Positions 1-10,037 of a stretch of DNA of 46,300 nt are shown in pieces (the first letter of the stretch is position 1; the number at the start of each line of letters is the position of its first letter). The position numbers and the translations under genes are program-made. The DNA is from Rhodovarius lipocyclicus (lineage in GTDB: Bacteria > Pseudomonadota > Alphaproteobacteria > Acetobacterales > Acetobacteraceae), in contig NZ_JAAABL010000032.1 of assembly GCF_009900765.1 (NCBI RefSeq), positions 1-46,300 of the forward strand. The letters are read 5' to 3'. The notes under the pieces were generated by a model. That model worked only from the letters and a program-made list of their open reading frames with translations. It was not told where the DNA came from and did no database searches.

Positions 1-204
1 ACCGCCCCCGCCACCGGCGTGCGGCAGCTGACCCCCCCGGGGCCGCCCGCCGCCCCCGCGCCCCGCCGCCCGGCCACGCCCCCCGGGTTCGAGCCCGCCG
101 CCACCCCCACCATCCGCCGGACCGATGCCATCGTGCCGGGCCCCCGCGTCACGCTCGCATCCCATCCGATCGTCTCGGGGGATCCGCAGCTTGCGCCTCG
201 ATGA
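1..204 (+). CDS. C-terminal tail of the gene upstream of murE (probably ftsI), partial
   Basis: The open frame enters from the left edge and stops at TGA 202-204. The 67 visible residues are Pro/Ala/Arg-rich and low complexity, ending PQLAPR, and contain no domain that can be recognised. In dcw clusters the gene immediately before murE is normally ftsI (penicillin-binding protein 3), whose C-terminus is often proline-rich, and the stop overlaps the proposed murE start by 14 bases, which suggests translational coupling. The ftsI assignment rests only on position; the frame itself is open and at the expected place. Confidence 0.45.
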   Translation, partial: TAPATGVRQLTPPGPPAAPAPRRPATPPGFEPAATPTIRRTDAIVPGPRVTLASHPIVSGDPQLAPR

Positions 205-1633
205 GCTGACCGCCGGCATCGCGCACGCGGCCGGGGATGCCGGCACCGCCGTCACGTCCATCACCGCGGACAGCCGCCAGGCCGGGCCGGGCGCGGTCTT
301 CGCCGCCCTGCCGGGGGCGAAGCTGGATGGCCGCGCCTTCATCGGCGCCGCCGTCGCGGCCGGTGCCGCCGCCGTGCTGGCGCCCGAGGGCACCGTGTGG
401 CCCCAGGATGTGCCCGCCCGCCCGCTGATCACCGCCGCCGACCCGCGCGCGGCGCTGGCCCGCATGGCCGCGCGCCTCGCGGGGCCGCAGCCCGGGGTGG
501 CCGTCGCCGTCACCGGCACCAACGGCAAGACCAGCACGGCCGATTTCCTGCGCCAGATCTGGGGTGCCGGGCACGCCGCCAGCATCGGCACGCTGGGCAT
601 CCTGGCCCCGGGCTTCGAGACCGGCCCGGGCCTGACCACGCCCGACCCCGTGCTGCTGCACAACACGCTGGCGGCGCTGGCCCGCGCCGGCATCGGGCAT
701 GTGGCGATGGAGGCGTCCTCCCACGGCCTGGAACAACGGCGGCTGGATGGGGTGGCGCTGACGGCGGCGGGGTTCACCAACCTCACGCGCGACCATCTGG
801 ACTATCACGGCACCATGGCGGCCTATCGCGCCGCCAAGCTGCGCCTGTTCGACACGCTGCTGCCCCAGGGCGGGCCCGGCGCCTACAGCACGGAAATGGA
901 CGGCGAAACGCGCGACGCGCTGCTGGCCATCGCCGCGCGGCGCGGGCTGCGGCTGCTGGCGGTGGGGGCCGGGGGCGCCGATATCGACATCCTGCGGGCG
1001 CGGCCGCTGCCCGATGGGCTGGCGCTGGACATAGCCTGGTTCGGCGCGCGCGAGACCCTGCATCTGCCCCTGCCCGGCCGTTTCCAGGCGGACAACGCGC
1101 TGCTGGCCGCCGCACTCGCCGTGGCCTCTGGCACCGCGCCCGCGGCGGCGCTGGCCGCCATCCCGCGCCTGAAGGGCGTGCGCGGCCGGATGGAGCTGGC
1201 GGCCAGCCCGAACGGCGCCGCCGCCTATGTCGATTTCGCCCACACCCCCGATGCGCTGGAGCGCCTGTTGACCGCCCTGCGCCCGCACACCACGGGCCGG
1301 CTGATCTGCGCCTTCGGCGCGGGCGGGGACCGCGACCCGGGCAAGCGCCCGCTGATGGGCGGCATCGTCGCCCGGCTGGCGGATATCGCCATCATCACCG
1401 ACGACAACCCCCGCAGCGAGGACCCCGCCCTGATCCGCGCCGCCATCCGCGCCGAGGCACCGGCGGCGCTGGAGATCGGCGACCGCCGCGCCGCCATCGC
1501 CCATGGCCTGGCGCTGCTGCGCCCGGGCGATGTGCTGGTCGTGGCCGGCAAGGGGCATGAGAGCGGCCAGACCGTGCGGGGCGTGACCACCCCCTTCGAC
1601 GACGCCCAGGTGATCCGGGAGTGCCTGGCGTGA
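191..1633 (+). CDS. murE: UDP-N-acetylmuramoyl-L-alanyl-D-glutamate--2,6-diaminopimelate ligase
   Basis: MurE is the cytoplasmic ATP-dependent ligase that adds the third amino acid to the UDP-MurNAc peptide. The 480-residue protein has the Mur ligase layout: N-terminal UDP-binding domain (LDELTAGI, DSRQ), central ATPase with P-loop GTNGKTS at residues 109-115, the DHLDYHGTM segment, and a C-terminal domain with DNPRSEDP at 405-412. The DNPR motif is the known signature of enzymes that use meso-diaminopimelate rather than lysine. The start chosen is TTG 191 (LRLDELTA), preceded by GGGGGAT at 177-183; an in-frame ATG at 125 would add 22 residues that do not resemble MurE. The stop overlaps the murF start in GTGA. 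The function is secure; the start is moderately sure. Confidence 0.95.
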   Translation: MRLDELTAGIAHAAGDAGTAVTSITADSRQAGPGAVFAALPGAKLDGRAFIGAAVAAGAAAVLAPEGTVWPQDVPARPLITAADPRAALARMAARLAGPQPGVAVAVTGTNGKTSTADFLRQIWGAGHAASIGTLGILAPGFETGPGLTTPDPVLLHNTLAALARAGIGHVAMEASSHGLEQRRLDGVALTAAGFTNLTRDHLDYHGTMAAYRAAKLRLFDTLLPQGGPGAYSTEMDGETRDALLAIAARRGLRLLAVGAGGADIDILRARPLPDGLALDIAWFGARETLHLPLPGRFQADNALLAAALAVASGTAPAAALAAIPRLKGVRGRMELAASPNGAAAYVDFAHTPDALERLLTALRPHTTGRLICAFGAGGDRDPGKRPLMGGIVARLADIAIITDDNPRSEDPALIRAAIRAEAPAALEIGDRRAAIAHGLALLRPGDVLVVAGKGHESGQTVRGVTTPFDDAQVIRECLA

Positions 1634-2976
1634 CCGCGCTGTGGACCAGCGCCGAGCTGCGTGCCGCCACCGGCGGCGCCCTGGCCGCCGAGGTGGCGGT
1701 GCAGCGGGTGGGTTTCGACAGCCGGCAGGTGGCCCCGGGCGACCTGTTCGTGGCGCTGAAGGCCGCGCGCGACGGGCATGAATTCGTCCCCGCCGCCTTC
1801 ACCGCCGGCGCCGCCTGCGCCCTGGTGGAGCACGGCGAGGACCCGCGCTGCCTGATCGTGCCCGACACGCTGGCCGGGCTGACGGCGCTGGGGGCCGCCG
1901 CCCGCGCCCGCAGCGGGGCGCGCTTCGTGGCCGTCACCGGCAGCGTGGGCAAGACCACGACGAAGGAGATGCTGCGGGTCGCGCTCTCGGCCTTCGGCCT
2001 GACGCACGCCGCCAGCGCCAGCTTCAACAACCACATCGGCGTGCCCGCCACCCTGGCCAACACGCCCCGCGACGCGGTGTTCGCGGTGAATGAGCTGGGC
2101 ATGAACAACCGGGGCGAGATCGCGCCCCTGGCCCGGCTGGCGCGGCCGCATGTCGCCATCATCTCCAACATCGGCACCGCGCATCTGGGCCGGCTGGGCA
2201 GCCAGGCGGAGATCGCGGCCGAAAAGGGTGACATCATCGCGGGGCTGGAGCCCGGCGGCACCGCCATCCTGCCCGCCGACAGCCCCTTCCTGCCGGAGCT
2301 GCTGGCCCGCGCGCCCCGCGCGCTGACCTTCGGTGAGGCCCCGGGCGCCGATATCCGGCTGCTGGACTACACGGCCGCCCCGGAATCGGGCACCGCCCGC
2401 ATCGCCACGCCACAAGGGCAGATCAGCCTCGCCCTCTCGGCCCCCGGGCGGCACCTGGCGCTGAATGCCTGCGCCGTGCTGGGTGCCGTGGTCGCGCTGG
2501 GGCTGGAAGCCGGGCGCGCCGCCCAGGCGCTGGCGGGCTTCGGCGCGGGCGCCGGGCGCGGGCTGCGCCGGTCGATTCCCCTGCCCCGGGGCGGCTCCAT
2601 CCTGTTGATGGACGAAAGTTATAATGCGTCGGAGGCGTCGGTCCGCGCCTCGGTTTCCGTTCTGGCATCGCAACAGGGCCGGAAAATCGCTGTTCTGGGC
2701 GATATGCTGGAGCTGGGCGAGCAGGGCCCAGCCATGCACCGGGCGCTGGCGCCCGCGGTGGCCGCGGCGGCCGACCTCGTCTATGTGTGCGGCCCCCTGA
2801 TGGGGGGCATGTTCGCGGACCTGCCCCCTGACAGGCAGGGTGCGGCAGCGCCCGATTCCGTTTCGCTCGCGCCCCTGCTGCGCGCGGCCCTTCAGCCCGG
2901 CGATACCGTGCTGGTGAAGGGAAGCCTCGGCATGCGCATGGCCACCATCATCCAGGCCCTGGACGCCCCTTCATGA
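1630..2976 (+). CDS. murF: UDP-N-acetylmuramoyl-tripeptide--D-alanyl-D-alanine ligase
   Basis: MurF adds D-Ala-D-Ala to the UDP-MurNAc tripeptide, the last cytoplasmic peptide step. Family marks are the P-loop [13 protein letters not shown], the NNHIGVP and [14 protein letters not shown] segments of the Mur ligase centre, and the C-terminal [13 protein letters not shown] and [10 protein letters not shown] motifs. Its length of 448 residues is normal. GTG 1630 is chosen because it forms a GTGA overlap with the murE stop and has GGGAG at 1617-1621 at good spacing; a GTG at 1621 is also in frame. The stop overlaps the mraY ATG. The gene lies in the continuous murE-murB run and is presumably co-transcribed with it. 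Confidence 0.95.
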   Translation: MTALWTSAELRAATGGALAAEVAVQRVGFDSRQVAPGDLFVALKAARDGHEFVPAAFTAGAACALVEHGEDPRCLIVPDTLAGLTALGAAARARSGARFVAVTGSVGKTTTKEMLRVALSAFGLTHAASASFNNHIGVPATLANTPRDAVFAVNELGMNNRGEIAPLARLARPHVAIISNIGTAHLGRLGSQAEIAAEKGDIIAGLEPGGTAILPADSPFLPELLARAPRALTFGEAPGADIRLLDYTAAPESGTARIATPQGQISLALSAPGRHLALNACAVLGAVVALGLEAGRAAQALAGFGAGAGRGLRRSIPLPRGGSILLMDESYNASEASVRASVSVLASQQGRKIAVLGDMLELGEQGPAMHRALAPAVAAAADLVYVCGPLMGGMFADLPPDRQGAAAPDSVSLAPLLRAALQPGDTVLVKGSLGMRMATIIQALDAPS

Positions 2977-4061
2977 TCCCGTTCCTTTTCGGCCGCTTCG
3001 CTGAGGATTTCATCCTCTTCAACCTGTTCCGTTACACCACCTTCCGCGCGGGGGCGGCCTGCATGACGGCGCTGTTCATCGCGCTGGTCTTCGGCGGGCG
3101 GATCATCGCCTGGCTGCGCAGCTTCCAGCGCGGCGGCCAGCCGATCCGCGAGGATGGGCCCGCCCGCCACCTGATCGAGAAGAAGGGCACCCCCACCATG
3201 GGCGGTGTCATGATCCTGTTCGCGCTGGGGGTCTCGGTGCTGCTGTGGGGGGATCTGCGCAACCAGTTCCTGTGGGCGGTGCTGATCGTCACCTTCGGCT
3301 ATGGCGCGCTGGGCTTCATGGATGACTGGCTGAAGGTCACCAAGCGCAACACCAAGGGCGTGTCGGGCAAGACCAAGCTGGTGGCGCAGGCGGGAATTGG
3401 CCTGCTTTCCGCGATCTGGATGCACTTCCTGCTGCCGCCGGCCATCGCCGATGGCGTGACGGTGCCTTTCCTGAAGGATGTGCTGATCCCGCTCTCCTTC
3501 GCCTTTCCCCTCTTCGCCATGTTCGTGATGATGGGCTCCTCCAACGCCGTGAACCTGACGGATGGCCTCGACGGGCTGGCGATCGTGCCGGTCATGATCG
3601 CGGCGGCGGTCTTCGCGCTGATCGCCTACCTCGTGGGCAACCGCATCTTCGCCGACTACCTGCAGCTGAACGCCGTGCCCGGCGCGGGTGAGCTGGCGGT
3701 GTTCTGTTCGGCGCTGATCGGCGCCTCGCTGGGCTTCCTGTGGTACAACGCGCCGCCGGCGGCCGTGTTCATGGGCGATACCGGCAGCCTGGCGCTGGGC
3801 GGGGCGCTCGGCGCCATCGCGGTGGCGACCAAGCATGAGATCGTGCTGGCCATCGTGGGCGGGCTGTTCGTGGTGGAGACGCTGTCGGTCGTCATCCAGG
3901 TGTTCTGGTTCAAGCGCACCGGCAGGCGGGTGTTCCTGATGGCGCCCCTGCACCATCATTTCGAGAAGAAGGGCTGGGCCGAGCCCACCATCGTGATCCG
4001 CTTCTGGATCATCGCCATGGTGCTGGCGCTGGTCGGGCTCTCGACCCTGAAGATCCGGTAG
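2973..4061 (+). CDS. mraY: Phospho-N-acetylmuramoyl-pentapeptide transferase
   Basis: MraY transfers phospho-MurNAc-pentapeptide from UDP to undecaprenyl phosphate in the inner membrane, forming lipid I. The 362-residue polytopic protein carries the family's cytoplasmic motifs: KKGTPTMGG at 70-78, the DD pair of FMDDWLK at 117-118, NLTDGLDGL at 194-202, and the HHHFEKKGW loop beginning near 327. Hydrophobic segments are spread over the whole length, consistent with about ten membrane helices. The ATG overlaps the murF TGA (ATGA). There is nothing unusual; length and motifs match the family. Confidence 0.96.
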   Translation: MIPFLFGRFAEDFILFNLFRYTTFRAGAACMTALFIALVFGGRIIAWLRSFQRGGQPIREDGPARHLIEKKGTPTMGGVMILFALGVSVLLWGDLRNQFLWAVLIVTFGYGALGFMDDWLKVTKRNTKGVSGKTKLVAQAGIGLLSAIWMHFLLPPAIADGVTVPFLKDVLIPLSFAFPLFAMFVMMGSSNAVNLTDGLDGLAIVPVMIAAAVFALIAYLVGNRIFADYLQLNAVPGAGELAVFCSALIGASLGFLWYNAPPAAVFMGDTGSLALGGALGAIAVATKHEIVLAIVGGLFVVETLSVVIQVFWFKRTGRRVFLMAPLHHHFEKKGWAEPTIVIRFWIIAMVLALVGLSTLKIR

Positions 4062-4070
4062 GAGGCTGGG

Positions 4071-5423
4071 ATGAGCGGCTTCACCCCTTTCGCGGGCCGG
4101 CGTATCGCCGTGGTGGGGCTGGGCAAGGCCGGGCTGCCGGCGGCGCTGCGGCTGCGGGAATGGGGGGCCGCCATCACCGCCTGGGACGACAAGGAGAACG
4201 CCCGCGCCGAGGCCGAGCGCGCCGGCCTGACCGTGGCCGAGCCCGTGGCGGGCGGCTTCGACACGCTGCTGCTCTCCCCGGGCATTCCGCACATCCGCCC
4301 GCGTATCCACCCCGCCGCCGAAGCCGCGCGCGCCTGCGGCGCGCCGATCGTGGTGGATGTGGAGCTGCTGTTCGAGGCCGTCCGGGCCTCCGGCAGCCGG
4401 GCACGTTTCGCGGGCATCACCGGCACCAACGGCAAATCCACCACCACCGCGCTGCTGGGGCACATTCTGGAACAGGCGGGCGTGCCGGTGGCCGTGGGCG
4501 GCAACCTGGGCACGGCGGCGCTTTCCATGCCCATATTGCCTGACAACGGCGTGTATGTGCTGGAAATGTCCTCCTACATGCTGGAACGAATCGCCCATGT
4601 GCGATTCAACACGGCGGTGATGCTGAACCTCAGCCTGGACCATATCGACCGGCACGGGGACATGGCGGGCTATCGCGCCGCCAAGCTGCGCATCTTCGCC
4701 AGCCAGACGCCGGACGACCTGGCCATCCTGGGCGATGACGACGCCATGACCGCCGAGGTCTCGGGCCTCGTGGCGCACACCATCCATGTCTCGGGCGAGC
4801 ATGCCTGCCCGGGCGGGGTTTGGGCCGAGAGTGGCGTGCTGCGCGACGATGCCGGCGTCATCATGGATTTGGCCGAGGCCCCCACCCTGCCGGGCGCGCA
4901 CAACGCGCAGAACGCCGCCGCCGCCGCCGCCATGGCGCTGCATCTGGGCGTGCCGCGCGCGGGCCTGCCCGCCGCCATCCGCAGCTACCCCGGCCTGCCG
5001 CACCGGCATGAGCAGGTGGGCGTGATCCGCGGCGTGCGCTTCGTGAACGACAGCAAGGCCACCAACGCCGACAGCACCGCCCGGGCGCTCGCCAGCCACG
5101 CGAAGGTGGTCTGGATCGCGGGCGGCACCGGCAAGGAAGGCGGCATCGAGCCGCTGGTGCCCTGGTTCGGCCGCATCGCCCATGCCTTCCTGATCGGGCG
5201 CGACGGCCCCGAATTCGCCGCCACCCTGGCGCGGGAGGGCGTGCCCCACACCGTGCTGGACACGCTGGAACAGGCCCTGCCCGCCGCCGCCGCGGCCGCC
5301 TGGGCGGGGGCGGCCGATATCGTCCTGCTCTCCCCGGCGGCGGCCAGCTGGGACCAGTTCACCGGTTTCGACCAGCGGGGCGACCGCTTCCGCACCCTTG
5401 TGCAGCAGATGGGGGCCGCATGA
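4071..5423 (+). CDS. murD: UDP-N-acetylmuramoyl-L-alanine--D-glutamate ligase
   Basis: MurD adds D-glutamate to UDP-MurNAc-L-Ala in the cytoplasm. The 450-residue protein starts with a Rossmann-like UDP-binding segment (RIAVVGLGKAG, 11-21), has the Mur P-loop GTNGKST at 118-124, the LSLDHIDRHGDM segment typical of the central domain, and the C-terminal NDSKATN and GGTGKEGG motifs. The start is supported by an AGGAGG Shine-Dalgarno at 4061-4066, which also spans the mraY stop. The stop overlaps the ftsW start. Confidence 0.95.
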   Translation: MSGFTPFAGRRIAVVGLGKAGLPAALRLREWGAAITAWDDKENARAEAERAGLTVAEPVAGGFDTLLLSPGIPHIRPRIHPAAEAARACGAPIVVDVELLFEAVRASGSRARFAGITGTNGKSTTTALLGHILEQAGVPVAVGGNLGTAALSMPILPDNGVYVLEMSSYMLERIAHVRFNTAVMLNLSLDHIDRHGDMAGYRAAKLRIFASQTPDDLAILGDDDAMTAEVSGLVAHTIHVSGEHACPGGVWAESGVLRDDAGVIMDLAEAPTLPGAHNAQNAAAAAAMALHLGVPRAGLPAAIRSYPGLPHRHEQVGVIRGVRFVNDSKATNADSTARALASHAKVVWIAGGTGKEGGIEPLVPWFGRIAHAFLIGRDGPEFAATLAREGVPHTVLDTLEQALPAAAAAAWAGAADIVLLSPAAASWDQFTGFDQRGDRFRTLVQQMGAA

Positions 5424-6550
5424 TGGATGTCTCGCGCACCGACACCTCGACGCTCGGCCGTTGGTGGTGGGGGGTGGACCGCTGGACGATGGGCGCGCTG
5501 TTCCTGCTCATCATCATGGGCTGCCTGATGGCGCTCGCCACCGGCAGCAGCCGCATGCGCGACCTGTCGGCCGCCGCCGCCACCTTCCGGCAGTTGTTCT
5601 TCCCCACCCTGGCCATCTGCATCATCGTCAGCGTCTCCCTGATGCCGGTGCGCGGGGTGGTGCGCTTCGCCTTCCTGGGCCTCGCGGCGGCGATCTTCCT
5701 CACCGCCCTGACGCTGGTCATCGGCACGGAGATCAAGGGCGGCCGGCGCTGGATCCATCTGCTGGGCCAGTCCATCCAGCCCTCGGAGTTCCTGAAGCCG
5801 TTCCTGGCGGTCTGCTGCGCCTGGCTGATGGTCTGGGGCCAGAAATACGGCAAGTTCGCCGCCATGCTGGTGGCCGTGATCCCGGTGCTGATCGCCGCCC
5901 TCATCCTGAAGCAGCAGCCCGATGTGGGCATGCTGGTCGTCATCGTCAGCGTGTTCATGGCGCAGTGCTTCATGGCCGGGCTGCCGATGATGCTGGTGGG
6001 CATCGGCGCCGTGGGCGCCGCGGCGCTGGGTGTGCTCGCCTATTTCATGCACGGGCATGTGCGCATGCGCATCGACACCTATCTGAACCCGCCCGCCCCG
6101 AACCCCGGCAGCATCACGCAGGAGGAACGCTCCCTGATGGCCTTCGGCAATGGGGGGTTGTGGGGGCGCGGCCCGGGCGAGGGCACCGTGAAGACCCACC
6201 TGCCCGACGCCGACGCCGATTTCGTCTTCGCCGTACTGGGCGAGGAATACGGGCTGATGTTCTGCATGGCCGTCATCACCATCTTCGCCTTCGTGGTGCT
6301 GCGCGGCCTCGCGCGGCTGACGAAGGAGCGGGATTTGTTCGTGGCGCTCAGTGCCTCCGGCCTGCTGGTGCAGTTCGGGCTGCAGGCCTTCATCAACATG
6401 GGCTCGACCCTGCGGCTGATCCCCACCAAGGGCATGACGCTGCCGCTGGTCTCCTATGGCGGGTCCTCCATGATCGGCATCGCGCTGGGCATGGGCATGC
6501 TGCTGGCGCTGACGCGGCGGCGGCACTACCGCTGGAATGAGGGCGCATGA
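5420..6550 (+). CDS. ftsW: Peptidoglycan glycosyltransferase / division protein FtsW (SEDS family)
   Basis: FtsW is the SEDS-family septal glycan polymerase that works with FtsI (PBP3). The 376-residue protein is highly hydrophobic with about ten predicted membrane segments after a short cytoplasmic N-terminus, and shows SEDS features: a GGRRWIHL-QSIQPSEFLKPF stretch, the large periplasmic loop with GNGGLWGRGPGEGTVK and LPDADADFVFAVLGEE, and the C-terminal LRLIPTKGMTLPLVSYGGSS motif. Two ATG codons are possible (5420 and 5423); the first forms an ATGA overlap with murD. Its place between murD and murG is the classic dcw position, so FtsW rather than RodA. Confidence 0.95.
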   Translation: MMDVSRTDTSTLGRWWWGVDRWTMGALFLLIIMGCLMALATGSSRMRDLSAAAATFRQLFFPTLAICIIVSVSLMPVRGVVRFAFLGLAAAIFLTALTLVIGTEIKGGRRWIHLLGQSIQPSEFLKPFLAVCCAWLMVWGQKYGKFAAMLVAVIPVLIAALILKQQPDVGMLVVIVSVFMAQCFMAGLPMMLVGIGAVGAAALGVLAYFMHGHVRMRIDTYLNPPAPNPGSITQEERSLMAFGNGGLWGRGPGEGTVKTHLPDADADFVFAVLGEEYGLMFCMAVITIFAFVVLRGLARLTKERDLFVALSASGLLVQFGLQAFINMGSTLRLIPTKGMTLPLVSYGGSSMIGIALGMGMLLALTRRRHYRWNEGA

Positions 6551-7644
6551 ACCGCCCCATCGCCATCGCGGCCGGGGGCACCGGCGGGCATCTGTTCCCC
6601 GCCGAGGCCCTGGCCACCGAGCTGCTGGCCCGCGGCCACCGCATCGTGCTGTTCACCGATGCCCGCAGCACCGCCTTCGTCTCCACCGCCTTCGCCGAGG
6701 CCGAGCGCTTCGTGCTGCGCGGCGAGGGCATGGCCGGGCGCGGCATCCGGCGCGCGCTGCGCGGCGGCGTGCAGCTGCTGGCCGGCACCTGGCAGGCCCG
6801 GCGCATCCTGAAGCGCATCGACGCGGCCGCCGTGGTGGGCTTCGGCGGCTATCCGGCCATCCCTCCGGCACTCGCGGCCTTCAGCCTGGGCGGGCGGCGG
6901 CCGAAAGTGGTGCTGCATGAGCAGAACGGCGTGCTCGGCCGCGCCAACCGGCTGCTGGCCCCGCGCGCGGATGCGCTGGCGCTCTCCTTCGCGCATACCA
7001 GCCGGGTGCCCGCCAATGCCCGGGTGCATGTGGTGGGCAACCCCGTGCGCCAGGCCATCGTCGAACTCGCCAGCCAGCCCTATCCCGCCCCCGATGTCGG
7101 GCTGCGCATCCTGGTGCTCGGCGGCTCGTTGGGCGCGCGGGTGTTCTCGGATCTCGTGCCCGGAGCCGTCGCCGCCCTGCCGCCCGAGTTGCGGGCGCGG
7201 CTGATGATCACCCAGCAGGTCCGCCCGGAGGACATCGACAAGGTGCGCGCCGCCTATCAGATGATGGGCGTGCCGGCGGAACTGTCTTCCTTCTTCCCCG
7301 ACGTGGCGCGCCGGCTGGCGGGCTCGCACCTCGTGATCTCCCGCGCCGGGGCGTCCTCGATCGCGGAGCTCGCCTGTTCCGGGCGGCCCTCCCTGCTGGT
7401 GCCCCTGCCCGGGGCCATCGACGACCACCAGATGGCCAATGCGCGGGTGCTGGCGGATGCCGGCGCCGCGCGCATCCTGCCCCAGGCGGGGTTGACGCCC
7501 GAGGGGCTGGCGGCCGAGATCACCGCCTTCCTGCATTTTCCCGCACGGCTCGAAGCCGCGCACCAGGCCGCCGCCTCCCTCGCCCGCCCCGGCGCGGTGA
7601 AGGAGCTGGCGGATCTGGTCCTGAACCTGATCGGTACCCCATGA
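6547..7644 (+). CDS. murG: UDP-N-acetylglucosamine--lipid I GlcNAc transferase
   Basis: MurG is a GT28 glycosyltransferase at the inner face of the membrane that converts lipid I to lipid II. The 365-residue protein has the N-terminal glycine-rich GGTGGH at 10-15, the [12 protein letters not shown] segment, [12 protein letters not shown], the second-domain [14 protein letters not shown] loop, and [24 protein letters not shown] in the UDP-GlcNAc pocket. The ATG overlaps the ftsW TGA and its stop abuts murC. Length and motifs are ordinary for the family. Confidence 0.96.
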   Translation: MNRPIAIAAGGTGGHLFPAEALATELLARGHRIVLFTDARSTAFVSTAFAEAERFVLRGEGMAGRGIRRALRGGVQLLAGTWQARRILKRIDAAAVVGFGGYPAIPPALAAFSLGGRRPKVVLHEQNGVLGRANRLLAPRADALALSFAHTSRVPANARVHVVGNPVRQAIVELASQPYPAPDVGLRILVLGGSLGARVFSDLVPGAVAALPPELRARLMITQQVRPEDIDKVRAAYQMMGVPAELSSFFPDVARRLAGSHLVISRAGASSIAELACSGRPSLLVPLPGAIDDHQMANARVLADAGAARILPQAGLTPEGLAAEITAFLHFPARLEAAHQAAASLARPGAVKELADLVLNLIGTP

Positions 7645-9083
7645 TGCGCGCCCTGCCCCTGTCCATCGGCACCATTCACTTCGTCGGCATCGGCGGCATC
7701 GGCATGTCCGGCATCGCGGAGGTGCTGCACAATCTGGGCTATTCCGTGCAGGGCAGCGACATCGCGGAGGGTGCGAACGTGCTGCGCCTGCGTGAGCAGG
7801 GCATCCCGGTCGCGGTCGGCCATGCGGCGGAAAACCTGGGCCAGGCGCAGGTGGTCGTCGTCTCCTCCGCCGTGAAGCGCGACAACCCGGAGGTCCAGGC
7901 CGCCCGCAAGCGCCTGCTGCCCGTGGTGCGCCGGGCGGAGATGCTGGCCGAGCTGATGCGGCTGAAATGGTCCGTCGCCATCGGCGGCACCCATGGCAAG
8001 ACCACCACCACCTCGCTGGTGGCGGCGGTGCTTGAGGCCGCGAAGCTGGACCCCACCGTGATCAACGGCGGCATCATCAACGCCTATGGCACCAACACCC
8101 GCCAGGGTGAGGGCGAGTGGATGGTGGTCGAGGCCGATGAGAGCGACGGCAGCTTCCTGCGCCTGCCCTCCACGGTCGCCATCGTGACCAACATGGACCC
8201 CGAGCACCTGGACCATTGGGGCACCGGGGAGGCGATGGCCGAGGGCTATCGGCAATTCGTCTCGAACATTCCCTTCTATGGCTTCGCGGTGCTGTGCATC
8301 GACCACCCGGGCGTGCAGGCGATGATCCCGAAGCTGGACCGCCGGATCGTGACCTATGGCTTCTCCCCGCAGGCCGATGTGCGCGCGGAGAAGCTGCTGA
8401 CCGACCGGCTGGGGGCGACCTTCGAGGTGACGGTGCAGGACCGGCTCTCGGGCCGTTCGCGCCGGCTGAAGCCCTTCCGCCTGCCCATGCTGGGCGCGCA
8501 CAATGTGCAGAACGCCCTGGCCGCCATCGCGGTGGGTGTGGAGATGGAGGTGCCGGACGACACCATCCGCTCCGCGCTGGCGGGCTTCAAGGGCGTGAAG
8601 CGCCGCTTCACCCGGGTGGCCGAGGTGGGCGGCATCAGCATCATCGACGATTACGGCCACCACCCGGTGGAGATCGCCGCGGTGCTGAAGGCCGCGCGCC
8701 AGGCCGGCGCGCGCGACGTGATCGCGGTGATGCAGCCCCACCGCTATTCCCGGCTGGAAGCGCTGTTCAACGATTTCTGCACCTGCATGAACGATGCGGG
8801 CACGGTGATCGTGGCCGATGTCTACGCCGCGGGCGAACAGCCCATCGAGGGCATGGACAAGGATGCGCTGGTGGAGGGGCTGCGCGCGCGCGGCCACCGC
8901 AGCGTGGTGCCGCTGCCTGGCCCCGAATCCCTGCCGGACATGATCCACGCCATCGCCAAGCCGGGCGACTATGTGGTGTTCCTGGGTGCGGGCAGCATCA
9001 CCCAATGGGCGCACGCATTGCCCGAGAAGCTGGCCGCCCTGCAGGGCCCGCAGGCCCCGCGCCCCGGGACCGGCCGGGGATGA
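7641..9083 (+). CDS. murC: UDP-N-acetylmuramate--L-alanine ligase
   Basis: MurC attaches L-alanine to UDP-MurNAc, the first peptide step. The 480-residue protein has the MurC nucleotide-sugar motif [14 protein letters not shown] (13-26), the P-loop [10 protein letters not shown] from residue 115, [23 protein letters not shown] and the C-terminal DDYGHHPVE and QPHRYSR motifs. The start overlaps the murG stop in ATGA and the stop overlaps the murB ATG. There is a second ATG one codon downstream; either is possible. This is a typical member of the dcw operon. Confidence 0.96.
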   Translation: MMRALPLSIGTIHFVGIGGIGMSGIAEVLHNLGYSVQGSDIAEGANVLRLREQGIPVAVGHAAENLGQAQVVVVSSAVKRDNPEVQAARKRLLPVVRRAEMLAELMRLKWSVAIGGTHGKTTTTSLVAAVLEAAKLDPTVINGGIINAYGTNTRQGEGEWMVVEADESDGSFLRLPSTVAIVTNMDPEHLDHWGTGEAMAEGYRQFVSNIPFYGFAVLCIDHPGVQAMIPKLDRRIVTYGFSPQADVRAEKLLTDRLGATFEVTVQDRLSGRSRRLKPFRLPMLGAHNVQNALAAIAVGVEMEVPDDTIRSALAGFKGVKRRFTRVAEVGGISIIDDYGHHPVEIAAVLKAARQAGARDVIAVMQPHRYSRLEALFNDFCTCMNDAGTVIVADVYAAGEQPIEGMDKDALVEGLRARGHRSVVPLPGPESLPDMIHAIAKPGDYVVFLGAGSITQWAHALPEKLAALQGPQAPRPGTGRG

Positions 9084-9964
9084 TCGCCCTTCCCCCCCTG
9101 CGCGGGCGCGTGCAGCGGGATGCCCCCCTGGCCCCCGTCACCTGGTTCCGGGTGGGCGGGCCCGCCGAGATCCTGTTCCGCCCCGCCGATGCCGATGACC
9201 TGGTCGCCCTGCTGGCCGGGCTGGCCGAGGACGTGCCCCTGACCGTGATCGGGGCTGCCAGCAACCTGATCGTGCGCGATGGCGGGGTGCCAGGGGTGGT
9301 GGTGCGCCTCGGCGGTGCCTTCGGTGCCATCGAGCGCGACGGGGATGGCTTCATCGCCGGCGCCGCAGCGCTGGATGCCGTGCTGGCCGAACACGCCGCC
9401 GCCGCCGGGCTCGCGGGGCTGGAGTTCCTGTCGGGCATTCCGGGCAGCATCGGCGGCGCGGTGGCGATGAATGCCGGGGCCTACGGCGCCGAGGTGAAGG
9501 ACGTGCTGGACTGGGTGGAGATCGCCACCGCCGCGGGCCTGCGAAAACATTCCGTACCCGAACTGAATTGCCGCTACCGCCATAGCGATCTGCCGCCGCG
9601 CGGGGTGGTGGTGCGGGCGCGCTTCCGCGCCCATCCGGGCGATTCCGCCGCGATTTCAGCGCGCATGGCCGAAATCCGCGCGAACCGGGAGGCCAGCCAG
9701 CCCGTGCGCGCCCGCACCGGGGGCAGCACCTTCCGCAATCCGCCGGGGGCGAAGGCCTGGGCGCTGATCGACGCGGCGGGCTGCCGAGGCATGGTCCGGG
9801 GCGGCGCCCAAGTCAGTGAAAAGCACTGCAATTTCCTGCTCAACACCGGCACCGCCACGGCGGCGGATATCGAGGGACTCGGCGAGGATGTGCGCGCTCA
9901 CGTCAAGGAGCATTGCGGCACGGAGCTGATTTGGGAGATTATCCGCCTGGGGGTGCCGGCGTGA
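9080..9964 (+). CDS. murB: UDP-N-acetylenolpyruvoylglucosamine reductase
   Basis: MurB is the FAD enzyme that reduces UDP-GlcNAc-enolpyruvate to UDP-MurNAc. The 294-residue product begins [11 protein letters not shown] after a short leader, has the FAD-binding [13 protein letters not shown] and [24 protein letters not shown] segments, Tyr166 in CRYRHSDL, the catalytic serine in GGSTFRNP (Ser216) and a terminal Glu286 in LIWEIIRLG. The open frame extends far upstream inside murC, but the ATG at 9080 gives an ATGA overlap with murC and the normal protein length, so it is taken as the start. All three residues expected at the active site are visible. Confidence 0.94.
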   Translation: MIALPPLRGRVQRDAPLAPVTWFRVGGPAEILFRPADADDLVALLAGLAEDVPLTVIGAASNLIVRDGGVPGVVVRLGGAFGAIERDGDGFIAGAAALDAVLAEHAAAAGLAGLEFLSGIPGSIGGAVAMNAGAYGAEVKDVLDWVEIATAAGLRKHSVPELNCRYRHSDLPPRGVVVRARFRAHPGDSAAISARMAEIRANREASQPVRARTGGSTFRNPPGAKAWALIDAAGCRGMVRGGAQVSEKHCNFLLNTGTATAADIEGLGEDVRAHVKEHCGTELIWEIIRLGVPA

Positions 9965-10037
9965 TGCGGGAGGGGTTCCGCATGATGGTCCGGCAGAGTG
10001 TTTTGGGGGGCGCCCGGGCGGTCATCCGCCGGCGCGC

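Noticed and set aside
2892-5249. Minus-strand open frame of 785 codons opposite mraY and murD
   Set aside because: High GC makes the antisense frames of real genes open. It is His/Gly/Arg-rich low complexity without family motifs, and mraY and murD are certain. The same applies to 9939-12764, 13255-15966, 16193-19597 and 19156-21420 on the minus strand.
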